Under the pieces are notes generated by a model. It saw only the letters and a program-made list of their open reading frames with translations, made no database searches and was not told where the DNA came from. This document shows positions 41,251 to 41,458 of a stretch of DNA of 41,458 bases, piece by piece. A program made the position numbers and the translations under genes. This DNA comes from Gnetum montanum. Taxonomy: Eukaryota; Streptophyta; Gnetopsida; Gnetales; Gnetaceae. The stretch spans positions 2,754 through 44,211 of the forward strand of contig MNCI01005547.1 in assembly GCA_015680685.1 (NCBI GenBank), read 5' to 3'. Position 1 is the first letter of the stretch; each line of letters starts with the position of its first letter.

Positions 41251-41458
41251 TGAAACACCACTAAATTTGCATGTTGTAACCTTTGTAACCCCATCCCATC
41301 AAACTTGAGGCAAAACTTCTTTGTAAATGTGAAGATTGTAATCCATGAGGTGCAATCTCATATACTTTATATTTTTGGGGTTGAAAAATGCCTCATAAGT
41401 GGTGCAAGCCTCATTCCCCAAGTGAAAAAAGTTACATAATGTTTATATTTGGGCTTTG
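41251..41458 (+). repeat. Start of a TGAAACA-type LTR, runs off the window
   Basis: Begins TGAAACACCACTAA, the same 14 bases that open the nested element's LTRs. All 208 visible bases match 25319-25112 in inverted orientation with about 22 differences (about 89%). No polypurine tract precedes it, so it is more likely a 5' LTR or solo LTR inserted into the sequence on its left. Confidence 0.8.

Noticed and set aside
1-41458. tRNA or rRNA genes
   Set aside because: No cloverleaf-consistent A and B box pairs or rRNA blocks were noticed on either strand; a tRNA-scanning program would settle this.

Overview
This is a eukaryotic, nuclear, seed-plant window. It holds one intact, spliced host gene, a cytosolic-type alkaline/neutral invertase (GH100) on the minus strand at about 31.3-36.1 kb. 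The rest is a thick deposit of decayed and nested retrotransposons. Heavy load of old Ty3/gypsy elements of the Tat/Athila/Ogre kind, roughly 10% LTR divergence, AT-rich and CpG-poor repeats, and LINE debris fit a large, slowly turning-over genome. A conifer or other gymnosperm is my guess; the sequence does not prove it. No tRNA, rRNA, CRISPR array or bacterial operon was seen.

Layout. (1) 5-314: an LTR in plus orientation. (2) 622-6446 continuing at 15112-15890: one minus-strand Ty3/gypsy element (IN, RH, RT, PR, gag, tRNA-Asp-type primer site, 5' LTR). It is split by (3), a plus-strand nested LTR element at 6447-15111 with an exact 5-bp target duplication (ATGGT). The nested element carries gag and protease joined directly to an integrase C-terminal tail, with RT, RNase H and integrase core missing. 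(4) 16173-18682: a 34-bp tandem array, then a decayed coding region with several GT-AG introns that I cannot identify. (5) 19480-21960: minus-strand gag-protease remnant related to the nested element. (6) 22500-23940: unidentified plus-strand coding debris. (7) 24140-25319: minus-strand LTR with polypurine tract. (8) 26262-26344: an odd GC-rich stretch ending at an N. (9) 26543-30472: a complete small LTR element with no recognisable pol. (10) 31340-36150: the invertase gene, with probable CCAAT/TATA promoter, a 5'-UTR intron holding a 105-bp minisatellite, four coding exons and a poly(A) signal. (11) 36350-38790: LINE reverse-transcriptase remnant with a 1.04-kb internal tandem duplication. 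(12) 39380-41250: plus-strand protease plus Tat-type second RNase H remnant, followed by an LTR-like promoter region. (13) 41251-41458: start of another LTR, an inverted copy of the one at 25112-25319.

How it works together. The only gene I expect to be functional is the invertase, which splits cytosolic sucrose. Its neighbourhood is CpG-retaining, unlike the repeats. None of the retroelements looks able to move by itself: reading frames are broken, catalytic residues are lost, or whole pol segments are deleted. At least three (nested element, 26.5-kb element, 39-kb remnant) lack key pol parts by clean absence rather than only by point decay, so they may descend from non-autonomous families. 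All reading was by eye. Percent identities are hand counts and family names rest on motif recognition, not on searches.
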